Source: Notamacropus eugenii
Taxonomy: Eukaryota > Chordata > Mammalia > Diprotodontia > Macropodidae
Length of the DNA: 64,000 bases
Assembly (NCBI RefSeq): GCF_028372415.1
Contig: NC_092877.1
Location: forward strand, 249,751,510 to 249,815,509
Reading direction: 5' to 3'
The notes beneath the pieces are model-generated. The model searched no databases and had not been told where the DNA came from. It worked only from the letters and a program-made list of their open reading frames with translations. A program made the translations under genes and the position numbers. Positions 11,270-23,861 of this stretch are shown here, one piece after another (the stretch's first letter is position 1; each line of letters starts with the position of its first letter).

Positions 11270-12792
11270 GCCCTGTGATAATCACAGTGGGTCTCTCTGT
11301 TACTCATTGTTGGCAAGATTCTTGCTAGAGTCCTACTTAATAGACTGATCCTTCAGTTGGAAGATGGTCATCTACCTTCAGAAAGGGCCAAGGAACAGTC
11401 GTTATGATGTTTATTGCCCGACAACTGTAAGAGAAATGCCAGGAGCAGAACAGAGGCCTGTACACATTTGTAGATCTGACCAAGGCCTTTGACACTGTTA
11501 TTCTTGAAGGCTTATGAAAAATTATGTCAAAATCTAGTTGCCCAGAGAAGTTCATCAGTATTGTATGTCAATTTTATGATCTTATGTTTACCCAGGTTCT
11601 GGACGGTGGACAATTCTGTCATGCCTTCCTAGTCACCAATGGAGTCAAACAGGGTTGTGTACTTGCTCCCATGCTTTTTAGCATGATTTTTTTAGCCATG
11701 TTGTCAAATGCTTTCAATGAGGATGAACATGGCATTAAGGTCAGCTACAATACCAATGGTAGTTTCTTCAACAAGCCAAGACCAAAGTATAGGAACTGTT
11801 GGTGCATGATTTTCTGTTTGCAGATGATTGCACACTCAATGCAGCCTCTGAAGCTAAGATGAAACAAAGTATGGATCAATTCTCTGCTGCCTATGCTAAT
11901 TTTATCCTAATAATTAACACCAAGAAAACCCAGGTGCTCCTTTAGCTACCACCACACCATCCATACATGGAACTATTGATTACAACAAGTGGAGAAGGTT
12001 TGAATGCTGTGGATAAGTTCACTTACCTTGGTAGTGTACTTTCCAGGGATGTACATATTGACAATGAGGTTGATGCACCCATGTTTGGGAAGCTCTGAAG
12101 AAAAGTATGGGAGAGAAGAGGTATTAGACTGACTAACAAACTAAAGGTCTGCAGAGTCATTGTGCTGATCTCATTGCTGTATGCCTGTGAAACATGGACA
12201 ATCTATTAATGCCATACCAGGAAACTGAATTGCTTCCATTTGAACTGTCTTAAGAAGATTCTGCAGATCACCTAGCAGGATAAGGTAGGAAACACTGAGG
12301 TCATTGCTCAAACTAAACTGCCAAGCATTCAAACTATGCTTCAGAGAGCTCAACTCTGATGGCCTGGTCACATTGTTAGAGTGTAAAACGGATGTTTGCC
12401 AAAAAGACTGTTTTATGGAGAACTCTCATGGGGCAGGCAGTCATGTGGTGGTCAGAAGAAGTGATACAAGGACACTCTCAAAGTCTCTTGCAAGAACTTT
12501 GGATTTGATTGTGCTACATGGGAGACACTGGCACGGGACCACTCAGCATGGCGTGCCCATATCAGAAAGGGTTTTGTGCTTTATGACTAAAGTAGAGTTG
12601 AAGCAGCACAAAGGAAATGTAAGATGTAAAATTTGGAATATCCACTCAAAATGTTCAAATAGACCATCTGTGCTCAGTCTGTGGTAGAGCATTCCAAGCT
12701 CATATTGGTCTGATCAGTCACAGCTGGACACACTGAAACTTGACTTTTTCATGGTGATATTATTTTGATCCTCTTTGAAAATGAAGGACAAC
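11270..12792 (+). mobile_element. RTE-class LINE, 5'-truncated
   Basis: The sequence encodes a decayed RTE reverse transcriptase and C-terminal part. Landmarks: the GKILAR-like start near 11310; NGVKQGCVLAP at about 11638-11670 within a 112-codon open stretch (11524-11862); the catalytic FADD box at 11817-11828, in another frame; YLGSVLSRDVHIDNEVD near 12025-12075; and YACETW near 12180-12195. A C2H2 finger (CSVCGRAF...H...H) is encoded at 12671-12733. Frameshifts and stops separate these blocks. The 3' end, gaaaatgaaggacaacaacc, resembles the tails of the local SINEs. The 5' part, including the endonuclease, is missing. Confidence 0.85.
11524..11862 (+). pseudogene. RTE reverse transcriptase fragment
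   Basis: 112 codons stay open and contain the RT stretch NGVKQGCVLAPMLFSM (finger/palm region before the catalytic aspartates). The frame shifts before the FADD box, which is encoded at 11817-11828 in a different frame. It is part of the LINE at 11270-12792 and cannot give a working enzyme. Confidence 0.75.
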
Positions 12793-12811
12793 AACCAACC
12801 AACAAAAGGGT

Positions 12812-12900
12812 GCATTTTATCTACAGTGTATACATTTTGTACATACCTAGTTACATATTATCTTTTCCATTACATTGTAAGCTTCTGGAGGGCCTTGGCT
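12812..12900 (+). mobile_element. L2 3'-end fragment
   Basis: acattgtaagcttctggagg is the usual L2 3' block ('attgtgagctcctTGAGGG'), preceded by the expected tttgtacata context. Confidence 0.5.
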
Positions 12901-12901
12901 T

Positions 12902-13078
12902 GACAACCAGAAGTTGTGTTACAGTAGGGTATAGAAAAAGCAAGCTATGTAGGAGACTTTCTCATACTGGGATAATAATAGTAACTATCCCAGAGCATTG
13001 TAAGAAGGAGCAAATAAAATTATATTTATAAAAATTTCTCATGATTCCTGATACATAATAGATGACTGATAAATGTTT
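12902..13078 (+). mobile_element. MIR-like SINE
   Basis: Contains a 'gggataataatagtaacta' block and ends gatgactgataaatgtttt, matching the MIR 3' half. The head, acagtagggtatagaaaaag, is also MIR-like. Confidence 0.6.
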
Positions 13079-15669
13079 TCTTTTTTCCATACTCTTTCTC
13101 TTTCACCAATTGGGCATGTGGAAACTCACTCATTCAGTGGGTTGCCCCTATTATTCTACTCTGCTCTCACCCTTGTATTTCTAAATTCCCTAAAAGAGAC
13201 TAGTAGCAGACATACTCAAAACTCTCTCAATGCTTTGGGAGAATCTTGTTAAGGGGTAATGCATTCCCTCTTCTTACCTCAAATTCTCTAGCTTTGTACG
13301 TCATATCAGGTTCCATTTTGGACCCTTTATTTTTATGAAATCAGTTACTAACAAGGTAAGAATCATATAGTATGTGATCTTTACATTACCAAACACATTT
13401 TTGTATCTTAAACATAAATATTTAATTAATAAATAATTAATTATTTAATTAAATATTTAATTAAAAATAAAAAAAATCAGTAATAATACCACAATAAAGA
13501 CTCATATATTTAAGTATTTAGGAAACATCTCATTCCACACATATTTCTTCTTCACACTCCTATCAATGCAATCAAAATCTATGTTAAAGAATGGGCACTT
13601 AGTTACAGAAAACTGAGAGGGAAATTTATGGGGATATGAAAACCACTCAATATCACCATTCATCATTGTGGACTTTGATATTATTAGTCCATTCAGAAAT
13701 ATCTGTATCATTCACAATTTCATCTCTGCTCACTGCTTGACTGTTGACATTCATCACTCATCAACTGGGTAAATCCTTTATTTTCTACTCTTGTCAAGTA
13801 TATCATCTAAAAATGCTTTCAATTCACAATCACACTTAGAGGGGAGTTTAGAATATTATTTCTTAAATCTAAGGAAAAAAAACCTGTGCGTGTGGTTTTT
13901 TTTTTTTGTTTGTTTGTTAATTTCTTTTGTTTTGTTTTTTTTAAAGTCAGAGAAATCCAAAGCTTATTGAATGGACTATCTCTAGGCTATACAACCCAGC
14001 CTAGCCAGTTGTTCACTCATCTGGATGCTATAGTGTACAATCAGAAGAGAGCTCACAGGAAAACATCCCACAGTTGACTCTTTAAGTCCCATAAAATGAA
14101 CCTGATAAATTTACAAGAATTCCAAAACTTAAGCAATATTGTGGCAGCATTAAGATCCCTCTGCTTTTCCTTTTCAAACTAGAGGTGGCAGCAGAGTGCA
14201 TCATGTTCTTTGACACAATACTTAAACTTTACCTTAGGGCAATGAAGGGGTTTCCATAGAAGGTTTTTGTCAGCTACCTCAGTTTTGTCTCCCATCATTC
14301 AGAAATCACTTAGCTGCAAGTTGCTTTTGTATTTTTCTTTTAGTTGAGTGCTCCTAATTTCAGCACCTTCATCCATTCCTCCAGGTTTCAAGTCTTCAAT
14401 TCTGTTCATCATGTGCTTAAATCTAGTTTTTCTCTAACTTTTACCTTTACCTCATTGTTACGTACTTCATTGACTTAAATTAAAGAACCTTCCAACTTTA
14501 GGTGACCATCTTTCACTTAAAAACCATTACCCAAAAATTTCCCCTTTCAAATCAATAATCATTTTAAAGTTATGCCTCAGTCTCCAAATGGGTCTTTGCT
14601 TTTCTTTTGTCTTATTCTAGCTTTACCATCTTTATTCATACAGTAGTTATTTTCAAATGAGCTTAGGTGTTACAATCCCTAAAGTGCGAAAGGCTTGAAA
14701 ATATCCAATATCTCTTTGAGGTCTTTAGAATTTGTGTGTGTATGTGTATGTTTGTGTGTGTGTGTGTGCTTATATTTCTCTTGGTTTCAATAAATAAAAA
14801 GTCTTTTTCTGCCTTTTGATAGAACCTCAAACTGTTTCCACAAGCAAAATATTTTTGCATATCATTCATAAGGGTTTTTGAGTTTTTATATATATCACAA
14901 TTTCTATTTTCTATTCAAATCTGTTCAAACACCAGTGAAAATTATTTCTTCATATATGTATGTATATTTGTTTAAAGAAAATACACATTTCTCATTACCC
15001 AAAATTTGCTAGGCTATCTTGGGCAACAGTTATATCCATAGTAGCTCTTTATCCCTTACTTCCTAGTAAAGAATGTTTAGAAAGAACACAAAAGTCAGGG
15101 AGTTTGGAATATAAAGCTACCTCTTCAATCAGACAGAGACTTGTTAGACAAGCCACTTACTAAGAAATACATGAACCATCATTTGCACAGATAATTGAAT
15201 TATTTAGTGACTTTGTTTAATAAAAAAAAATCATTAACAATAATTTCCTTCCCACCGACCCCTTGAATAGATATTTGGAAAAGATAGCCTGTTAAACTTC
15301 ATTATTCTTATTTTTAATCTTAGCTTGGAGATTAGCTGAAGTTCTCAAAACAAACGCCAACGGAGCAGCAGATTTAGTTGGTTCTTCCATGATGAAAAAG
15401 CTTTCATTATGGACCCCGTAATGGACTAAGGATCAACTAGTTAAGAATAGAGAGGTTGACAGAATATCTGACTGTACCTTTGGAGATTCATTCTTTGGCC
15501 CTGGCAATGTCATAAATGGGTTGCATCTATGGAATGAACATACACATTAATGAGATTATGGATCTACTTAATATCTGCTTCTCCTTAACACTTGTACAAA
15601 TCTACGAGAAAATCTTTCTGTTTGCATGCTTTTATCGCTGTTATCCCCTCAGCAAATATTTAATTAGGG
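13079..15669. other. Mostly unrecognised sequence
   Basis: No gene or clear repeat family. It includes an A/T tract made of ttaatta units (about 13415-13490) and a (TG)n tract at 14732-14769. Confidence 0.45.
14732..14769. repeat. (TG)n microsatellite
   Basis: Interrupted TG/TATG dinucleotide run. Confidence 0.9.
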
Positions 15670-15765
15670 CTTATTATTTATTCATTCATCATATATTTAT
15701 TTAGCACCTGCTATGTACAAACTACTGTGTTCGGTGCTGTGAGATGATGCTTTAAGGCTAGCATT
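15670..15765 (-). mobile_element. L2 3'-tail fragment
   Basis: attcattcat...tatttagcacctgctatgta is the reverse complement of the L2 3' end (...catagtaggtgcttaataaatgtttgaatgaat). Confidence 0.5.
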
Positions 15766-15904
15766 CAAATAGTTCAGGTGCAATATTAGGACTAAAGAAG
15801 CTTAACAAATGTTATTGAGTAGCTGGAAAAAAGAGATGTACTGTGCCCTAACACACTGCTGTGGAGCACTTAGAGTTTGGTCAGACATAAAAGTCATCAA
15901 GGTG

Positions 15905-16067
15905 ATCTACTGACTGCATCCTGGGCCATCTCAAGTTGTATTGACTTTTTTCTTGCCATTAAACTTCGATGACTAGAAGAAAAAGAATGAGGCTAATAAC
16001 TCTGCCTCATTTAAGACCTTTTCCCTTGAAACGAAATGTCTTCTTTGAAAATGAAGGACAAACATCA
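15905..16067 (+). mobile_element. RTE-tailed SINE
   Basis: ctgcatcctgggccatctc, then ctgcctcattta, ending tctttgaaaatgaaggacaaac. This is the central and 3' part of the local long SINE type; its end matches the RTE tail at about 12770-12792. A TG/TA-rich microsatellite follows (16070-16150). Confidence 0.65.
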
Positions 16068-16069
16068 AT

Positions 16070-16152
16070 CTATATGTGTATGTATATGTAAATATGCATA
16101 TACACATGCATACATACATACGTACATATATACATATACTTATATATACACA
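16070..16152. repeat. TATG/CATA microsatellite
   Basis: Mixed tgta/cata units directly after the SINE tail. Confidence 0.85.
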
Positions 16153-16325
16153 GAGGCAGAGGTTGAGAGGTTTCATTCTATTTTCCTTTATGGTTATCAT
16201 GATATTCATCACTAATAGTGACAGTATCATACATCCCTTGATAAATAATTTTAACCTTTTACTTTGAACAAAAAAATCTTTTTCAACCCTTTTTATCCCT
16301 AAACTTATACTGTTATAATATCCAG

Positions 16326-16575
16326 TATGTTTTTGTTGTTATTCATTCATTTCAGTGATGTCTAACTCTGTTACCTCATTTGAGATTTACTTGGTAAAGA
16401 TGCTAGAGAGGTTTCTCATTTTCTTCAGCCCATTTCACAAACGATGAAACTGAGGCAAACAGAGTTTAATGACTTGTCCAGAGTCACACAGTGAGTAACA
16501 GTCTGAAGTTAAATTTGAACTCAGATCTTCTTAATGCCAGGTCTGGTGCTCTATCCAGTGCACCATATAGCTAGA
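16326..16575 (-). mobile_element. tRNA-derived marsupial SINE
   Basis: Antisense copy of the SINE type split at 3.3/6.1 kb: gttgttattcattcatttca, then gatgaaactgaggcaaacag, agtcacacagtgagtaa, ggtgctctatccagtgcacc. Close to full length. Confidence 0.8.
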
Positions 16576-16735
16576 GAGTACATGTCTATATATTTAGCTC
16601 ATCATATAAATATTATCTATCTATCTTTCTATCTATATTATATAATTATGTCATGGTAATAATAGCTTAATAAATATTTCTTGATAGCTGGATTCCTTGC
16701 TGGATTATTCTGCAGACTTTTTTCAATTTATTTCT

Positions 16736-17739
16736 TTTTTTTATTTTTTATTTTTTTTTTTATTTTTTAATGTTTAACAATCACTGACATACAATTGTGA
16801 TTTTATCCCCCCCACCTGCCCCCCACTCCCCCCCTCCCTCCCCACGACTGCATACAATTCTGTATAGATTCTACATATACTTTCCTATTGAGTATATTTT
16901 CACTATAGTCATGCTATGTAGTCAGACTAAGATAAATGAAAGAAATCGTATAACAAATCAAAACATGATACACAAACACATACACATACACAAACATGAT
17001 CTGTTACATTATGTGAGTGACTTCCATATTTCTCTCTCTGTGTGTGGAAGGCATTTTGCCTTGAGAACCACCATTGGGATTTATTATTTTTTTTTTTTGT
17101 AAGAAGTTCTTGTGTTATTACAAAAATCTAGGTCTACCAGAAAAAACTCTCACACACTGTGGTCGTTGCTGTGCATAAAGTTCTCCTGGTTCTGCTCCTT
17201 TCACTCAGCATCAGGTCATATAAGTCCTTCCAGGCCTCTCTGAAGTCTTCTTGTTCATCATTTCTTATGGCACAATAGTACTCCATTACATTCATATACC
17301 ATAATTTATTCAGCCATTCCCCAATTGATGGACATCCCCTTGACTTCCAGTTTTTGGCAACTACATAGAGTGCTGCTATAAATATTTTTGTACATGTGGG
17401 ACCCTTTCCCATTTTTATGATCTCTTGGGGATATAGTCCTAGTAGCGATATTGCTGGGTCAAAGGGTATGCACATTTTTGTAGCCCTTTGGGCATAGTTC
17501 CAAATTGCTCTCCAGAATGGTTGGATGCGCTCGCAGCTCCACCAACAATGAATTAGTGTTCCAACTCTCCCACATCCTCTCCAGCATTTATCATTTTCTT
17601 GTTCTGTCATGTTTGCCAATCTTATAGGTGTGATGTAGTACCTCAGAGTTGTTTTGATTTGCATCTCTCTAACCAATAGTGATTTAGAGCATTTTTTCAT
17701 ATGATTATAGATAGCTTTAATTTCTTCTTCTGAAAATTG
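16736..17739 (-). mobile_element. Young 5'-truncated L1
   Basis: Flanked by a perfect 12-base TSD, caatttatttct, at 16724-16735 and 17740-17751. On the plus strand it begins with an interrupted poly(T), the copy's poly(A) tail. Next come the 3' UTR with a G-rich tract (seen as a C-run at 16808-16845) and the C-terminal end of ORF2. The ORF2 remnant is open for 202 codons. Open frame and clean TSD mark this as the youngest-looking LINE in the window. It lacks endonuclease and RT, so it cannot move on its own. Confidence 0.92.
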
Positions 17740-17742
17740 CAA
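17134..17742 (-). pseudogene. L1 ORF2 C-terminal fragment
   Basis: 202 open codons covering the extreme C-terminal region of L1 ORF2p. Landmarks include GHGEKGTLLHCWW-like 'RVGTLIHCWW', 'PFWRAIWNYA', 'LYVVAKNWK' and 'MEYYCAIRNDEQ'. No RT or endonuclease motif is present because the copy is 5'-truncated. The first few codons come from the flanking duplication. It is a domain fragment without a start of its own. Confidence 0.9.
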
Positions 17743-17764
17743 TTTATTTCTGTATCTAGAAATA

Positions 17765-17965
17765 TATACTAGGAGTGGTGTGATACAATAGAAAGAACAT
17801 TGACTACAGAGGCAGAAGATATGGGTTCAGAATTCATCTCTGACATTTACTACTAATATGTCCTTAGGAAAGTTGCCTAATAGTCTTTAAGTCCAGTTTC
17901 CTTATCTGAAAAATGAAGAGGTGGACTTAGAGAAGGTCCTTAAATCGATGATTTAAATGTATGTT
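17765..17965 (+). mobile_element. MIR/CORE-SINE-like element
   Basis: gtgtgatacaatagaaagaa, then gggttcagaattc (box-B-like), then tccagtttccttatctgaaa, in the order of MIR-type SINEs. Confidence 0.65.
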
Positions 17966-19779
17966 ACAAGGTTATATTGGGACTTGAACTTCTGACAAAG
18001 ACAGATTAGAAAGGATTTCTTTTTGTCTTAGTGTTAATCATAGAAAAGAAATCCTTTTTATCATCAATGGTTTGGTTGCAAGATGACTATTTCTAGGTAG
18101 AGGCTAAAGAATTGCACATTCGGTTATTTAACCATATCTGTTATCACCATCATCATTATCATCATCATCATCGACGTCATCGTTTTTGTCGTTGTTATCA
18201 TCACAATCACAGTCACAGAAAAATAGAGTGACTATGTTCAAGGCACTGTACAGAACAAAATTTATTCTTGGAGAAGAGAATATGTTAAAGGATTTCAGTT
18301 TTATTTTCCCTTAATGGAGTGCAATTTTCCTCAAAAAATTTAAAAATTGTCTAGGAAGCAATGATATAGATAATGTATAACCCTTCTTTTATACAATTTG
18401 CTTGAATTCCTCTCAGCCTGAGTGTACAACCTATGATTCACTAGTCAGTACTAATCTACAATTTGGAAATATCCTATTAAATTATACTGTCATATGGTAA
18501 TTTTTATTGTATTTTAAATAAGCAGAGTTTATTTGTAAAGATCAGCTTTCAAGATTAATTTTAAAATAAACTCAATAGTCAAGAACAGGTGCATTTATAT
18601 GCTGCTGCACAGATGCTGATATTTTTAAACAAAATAAAATTCTATCATGTTTTCAACGATATTTTTTTTTTTTGCTCAACAGTGTTCCCTAAAGAAAAAG
18701 TCCATTAAGTATCATGAATAGGAAAACAAGACATTGAAAAAATAGTCAAGAACCTTGCTTGAGGTTGAAGCAAATTTTATTGTATCTTTGTACAGTATAG
18801 CTGAAAAACAAAGTAAATCCAAGGAAAATCTGTAAGGAGATAAATTGAACATATATAGCATTACTTAAATTAATTCCATATTTAGTTTCAGAAGTAAGTA
18901 AATATAAAAAGTACATTACCCAATTAAATTATTTCCTCTGGAAAATTGGTGTCTCTTTTAAATTGTCTTTATAATGAATCAAGTCTAACTGGCTACTACC
19001 AGTATTTTAAGAAACAAAAAGACTTGGCCCATAAAAATATGCAATAAGCAGGCATTATTTAAAGAATTCTCTGCTCTATTTTTTTTTACTGCAGCTGATG
19101 GGGGAGGAAGAACTAGTCTTTGGTGATTTATGGCACCAAGAAAGTTCAAATTTCTGACTTTTTTTCTTATAAAATGTAGAGAGGATTTATCCAGCATGTT
19201 GCTACTCCTCTCCTCCCCCCAAAATCTGTCTTTGTAAAGAAGTGACGAACTGCTATCCCATTGATAATATTTATCACTGTCTTGGATAGTACTTTTACTA
19301 AGACATAGTCTATCCTTACCTTTATGTCTTTGAAACTTCTCTCCAAATGACTGTACTGTCTTGTTAATCTAAATGTTGTGCTTCATGTTTATTTTCCAGT
19401 CAGATGAAATGCTGAACCCCTACTTAATCAAAATGCTACAGCCTTCCTAATAGCTGTGTTTTATGAATCACTAGCCATGTGAAATTTTTAGTATGAAAAA
19501 CCTTCCTCCTTCCACCTACCATGCAAAAGGACAGAAGTTCTTGAACACTGTCTACAACATTTAATACTTTTGAGTTGTAAACCTCATACAAACTCTCATG
19601 GGCACACGAAACAATATGTAAAACACTCTAAAATTCAGGAATTCTGGGAAAGTTCCAAATTAATTGATTTGGTATTCCACAGACACACTTAAGACAAACA
19701 AGAGAAAAAAATGGTTATAGGAAATGTCATATTTTTTCTCTTGTAATTTTGCTTTTTTCATAATTAAATGAAGAGTTAT
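17966..19779. other. No recognised feature
   Basis: No gene or clear repeat family, apart from an ATC/ATT trinucleotide-rich tract at 18141-18220. Confidence 0.45.
18141..18220. repeat. (ATC)n-like repeat
   Basis: Imperfect catcat/atcatc units that shade into gtcgttgtt. Confidence 0.75.
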
Positions 19780-20312
19780 TTTAAAATTGTTTTTTATTAG
19801 TTCTTGAGTTCCAAGTACTTCTCCCATCCCCTCCTCCATCTTAATTGAGAAGGCAAGCAATTTGATATTGATTATACAATTGCAGCTATATAAATCATTT
19901 CCATACTGTCCATGTTGCAAAAGAAAATGCATCCCCCTCAAAAAGCCAAATGTTAAAGTAATTTTTAAAAATATTTTTTCACGTGTATTCAGATTCTTTC
20001 AGCTCTTTCTCTGGAGATGAACAACATTTTAAATCATAAATGCTTTGGAATTGTCTTGGATCATTGTATTGCTGAGAATAACTAAGTCACTCACATTTGA
20101 TCATCATAAAATATTGCTTTTAATATGTACAATACAAAATTTTCCTAGTTTTGCTCACTTCACTTTGTATCAGTTTATGTAATTCCAAGCTTTTGACTGG
20201 TTCTCATTTATGATAGAACAATCCCCTCATAATCATATACCACAACATGTTCAAAAATTGCCCAACTGAAGGTCCTACTCTCAGTTTCCAATTATTTGCC
20301 ATCATAAAAGTG
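19780..20312 (-). mobile_element. L1 3'-end fragment (old)
   Basis: Antisense marsupial L1 3' UTR and the end of ORF2: ttgagaaggcaagcaatttg, tcagctctttctctggagat, ttgtcttggatcattgtatt, then the 'ccacaacatgttcaaaaattgcccaactgaagg' region. It is interrupted at 20313 by a SINE. Confidence 0.75.
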
Positions 20313-20500
20313 AGAACCTGAAAAGACCTTAGTTTAAAAGGGGCAGTGATGTCCAGGCATCCTCACTGGATCCAGATGGCTTTGGAGGAGAAAGTGAGGT
20401 GACTTTGCACAGCTCACTCTCATTCAAATCAAAGTCAATTGCAAGTCAATTCATCATCTCCCTAATGTCATGGTCCCCTTTGATATGATATGGCCGTGGC
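20313..20500 (+). mobile_element. RTE-tailed SINE
   Basis: Starts gtgagaacctgaaaagacc and runs through gatccagatggctttggagg and tcatggtcccctttgat. It shares this head and body with the SINE at 27.1 kb. Confidence 0.7.
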
Positions 20501-21604
20501 ACCTTCCCTTACGTTTCATTAATTGCCTTGATACTTTTTTACCTTTTCTTCTTCAGAGGAATTTTGTTATTATTTCACTCTAGCTCTATAAGTTAACTTT
20601 TTGGTTGTTTGTCTGGTATGGAACAAAATAAGTACATTTATTTAGGTAGAATTTTTATGTTTAGTATATTATCTTGGCCTGCCCATGAGCACCTGACTTT
20701 TTTCTAATTATTTAGATTTGTATTTGTGTGAAAAATGTTTGAGAATTATTTAATTATAAATTATACATATATATTACATTTATGTTATGTTATATTATGT
20801 TTTATTTTATTAATTTCATTATATTACATTGTATGGCATTGCATTATATTATATTATATATATATATATTTACATACAATTATAATTGTGAAAAATATTC
20901 TTATACTTGCTGGTTTTGTCTACAGTTATTTTAAATGAGATTTTTATTTTTTCCTCTTGCTGGTGAGTTTGTTAATGATATATAGATATGTGCATCACAT
21001 TATTTTACAGAGAAATTAGTTCTAAATTCCAAAGAACAAATTCACAATCAAAAACTTGTGACTTTGCTTGTAAACCTTTGACTGTATACAATTGCATATA
21101 ACATGCATACAACCAAGTTACAGAATTGTACTTTTTTGGAGCCCTTTATTAAGGTAGACTATACAGTTTGTTACTGATTGCTGAGCGTCAGTGAATGAAA
21201 TTGCTTTCATTTCTTCTCTATTTGGAACATCGGAGAGGGGAGGACAAACTTGGCAGCTTTTGCTAGTAAGCCATCAGAGAAAAATGTTCCTCTGCATTCT
21301 TTCTTAATTCAAAATTGATAGTTCCTGTGAATCATGTGGTATAGGTGTTCTAAGGGCTTACCAAAAACATCCATTAATTATTTATTATTTTTTTTTATCA
21401 AAGTATTTTTTTCTTTTTAAGAAAATGTGAATTTATCAAGTTCCTTGAATCATTTTAATTTTTTTATTTCATTAAAAATAGCTGTTCAGATCTGTAAATC
21501 AATGTTTTTGTGAACTGCCCACTCAATAAAAAAAAAAAAAACACTAAGGAAAAGAGAGCCTTCTTCTCTGCTCCCCCAAATAAAAAGTTTTTATTTTTGA
21601 TTTT
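20501..21604. other. No recognised feature
   Basis: AT-rich sequence with tatta-rich runs near 20760-20880. No gene or family identified. Confidence 0.45.
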
Positions 21605-21608
21605 TGAA

Positions 21609-22109
21609 TTACAGTTCTATGTATGTGCCATATATTGCTGAGAAAAAGGTATATTCCTTTCTATCCCCATTCAATTTTCTCCAGAGATCCATCATGTCTA
21701 TCTTATCCGGAGTTTTAATTACCTCCTTAACTTCTTTATTGTTTATTTTGAGCTTAGATTTATCAATTTCAGATACAGGGAGGTTGAGGTCCCCCACTAG
21801 TATAGTTTTGTTGTCTGTTTCTTCCTGTAACTCCATTAACTTCTCCTCCAAGAATTTGAATGCTATACCACTTGGAGTAGATATGTTTAGTAATGAAATT
21901 ACTTCATTGTCTGTGGTGCCTTTGAGCATGAAATAGTTTCCTCCTTTATCTCTTTTGATTAGATCTATTTCTCCTTTTGCTTTGTCTGAGATTAAGATTG
22001 CTATCCCTGCTTTTTTAACATCAGCTGAAGCACAAAATATTCTGCTCCATCTCTTACCTTTATGCTGTGTGTATGTCTCCATTTCAAATGTGCTTCTTGT
22101 ACACAACAT
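21609..22109 (-). pseudogene. L1 ORF2 endonuclease fragment
   Basis: 166 open codons from the apurinic-type endonuclease of L1 ORF2p: 'KKAGIAILISDKA' (strand region after the QETH motif), 'VGDLN' with the catalytic-type Asp/Asn, and 'DLWRKLNGDRKEYTFFSA'. The frame runs out where the copy ends, before the SDH motif. Not a functional nuclease. Confidence 0.85.
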
Positions 22110-23576
22110 ATTGTTGGATTATGGCTTTTATTTATTTTGTTTATTTATCTGTTTTCATTTTATGGGTGAGTTCTTCCCATTTACATTCAGTTATGATTAC
22201 ATCTGTCTTTCCCTCCATCGCCTTTCCTCTTATGTGTGCTTTCAGTTCTCCCTTCTCCCTTCCCTTCCACAATAGTTTTAATTTTTGACCACCACCTCCA
22301 TCAGTCTTCCCTCCTTCCTTTCAGCCTCTTTCCCTTTCAGTCTCCTTTTCCTTTGCTACGTCTTCCCTCCCTTTTATGCTCCTGTCCCTTTTCTTTTCCC
22401 CTTCCCCTCCTACTCCCTATAGAGCTAGTTGTACTTCTAAACTTAAATGAATTGGTTGTTGCCTCCTTGAACCCAAACAGATGACAGTATCTCTCAAAAA
22501 TGCTCATCTCCCTCCCCTCTTTCCCTTAAGTGTAATATATTTTGTACCTCTTCCTGTGATGTGATTCACCTTTTTCTTCCTCCTCCTTTTCACATCTCTG
22601 ATTACAATCCCTTTACAAAATTAAATCACATTTTCATCATGACATTATTTACTTTAAACCTGCTCCCTCTATCTTTGTGTATCCCTTTTATATATCATAA
22701 TAAATATACAATTTTAGATATTAACAAGCATCATCTTCCCTTATAAGAAAGTAAACAGTTTGCAAATATTGAGTAACAAGTTTGTTTTTTTTTTCCCCCT
22801 GTTTACATTTTTATGCTTCTCTTGATATCTGCACTGGAAGATTAAATTTTCTGTTAAGCTCTAGTCTTTTCATTAGGAAGGTCTAGAAATCTCTTATGTC
22901 ACTGAACGTCCATCTACTTGTCTGAAATAATATACTCAATTATGTTGGGTAATTAATCCTTGATTGTAGTCCCAAGTCCTTTGCCTTATGGAATATCATA
23001 TTCCTATTCCTTTGATCTTTTAATCTAGAAGCTGCTAAGTTCTGTGTGATCCTGATTGTAGTTCCTTGATGTTTTAATTGTTTCTTTCTGGCTACCTGCA
23101 CTATTTTCTCTTTCCCTAGATAATTCTGGAATTTTGCAATGATATTCCTTGGTGTTTTTAGTTTTGGATCCCTTTCACCACATGAACAGTGGATTCTTTC
23201 AATGACTATTTTGCCCTCTGGATCTAGGATTTCTGTGCACTATTCCTCAATGATTTCTTGGATGACATTTTCCAGGCTCTATTTTTTCATCATGACTTTC
23301 TGGTAGACCAATAATCCTTTGATTTTTCTTTCCTGGACCTATTTTCCAGGGCAGTTGTTTTTCCAATGAGATATTTTACATTTTCTTCTATCTTTTCTTT
23401 CTTTTGATTCTATTTGACTGACTCTTGATGTCTCATAGAGTCATTAGCTTCTCCTTGCCTAATTCCAATTTTTATCAAATTGTTTTCTTCAGTTAACTTT
23501 TGTATTTCCTTTTCTATCTGTCAAATTGTTCCTTTCAAGGAGTTATTTTCAGCAGTTAGGTTTTGCACTTCCTTTT

Positions 23577-23861
23577 TCATCTGTCCAATTGTGCTTTTAA
23601 ATTCTTATTTGATTTCTTTTTAATATTTTTAAGATCATTGGTCAGTTTTTCTTCTACTTCTCTCATTTCACTTAAAATTTTTCCGAGCTTCTGCCAGAAC
23701 GCTCTTTGTGCTTCAGACCAGTTCATATTCCTTTCTGAAGTTTCAGATGGGAGTCCAGTCTCAATGCTGACCTCTTTGATATTCATGTTTTGGTTCTTGT
23801 CCCCATAGAAAACCTCTACAATCTTTTCTTTTCTGCTTTGCTTCTTACTCACGATGATCAC
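23577..23861 (-). pseudogene. L1 ORF1 N-terminal fragment
   Basis: 94 codons. The first residues (MIIVSKKQSRKEK) and the acidic, Lys/Glu-rich heptad-like stretch (SEMREVEEKLTNDLKNIKKK) match the start and coiled coil of marsupial L1 ORF1p. The RNA-binding part continues downstream to about 22820 but is broken by stops and frame changes. Confidence 0.75.

Noticed and set aside
22236-22746. Ser/Pro/Leu-rich plus-strand frames
   Set aside because: Antisense of the purine-rich spacer between L1 ORF1 and ORF2.
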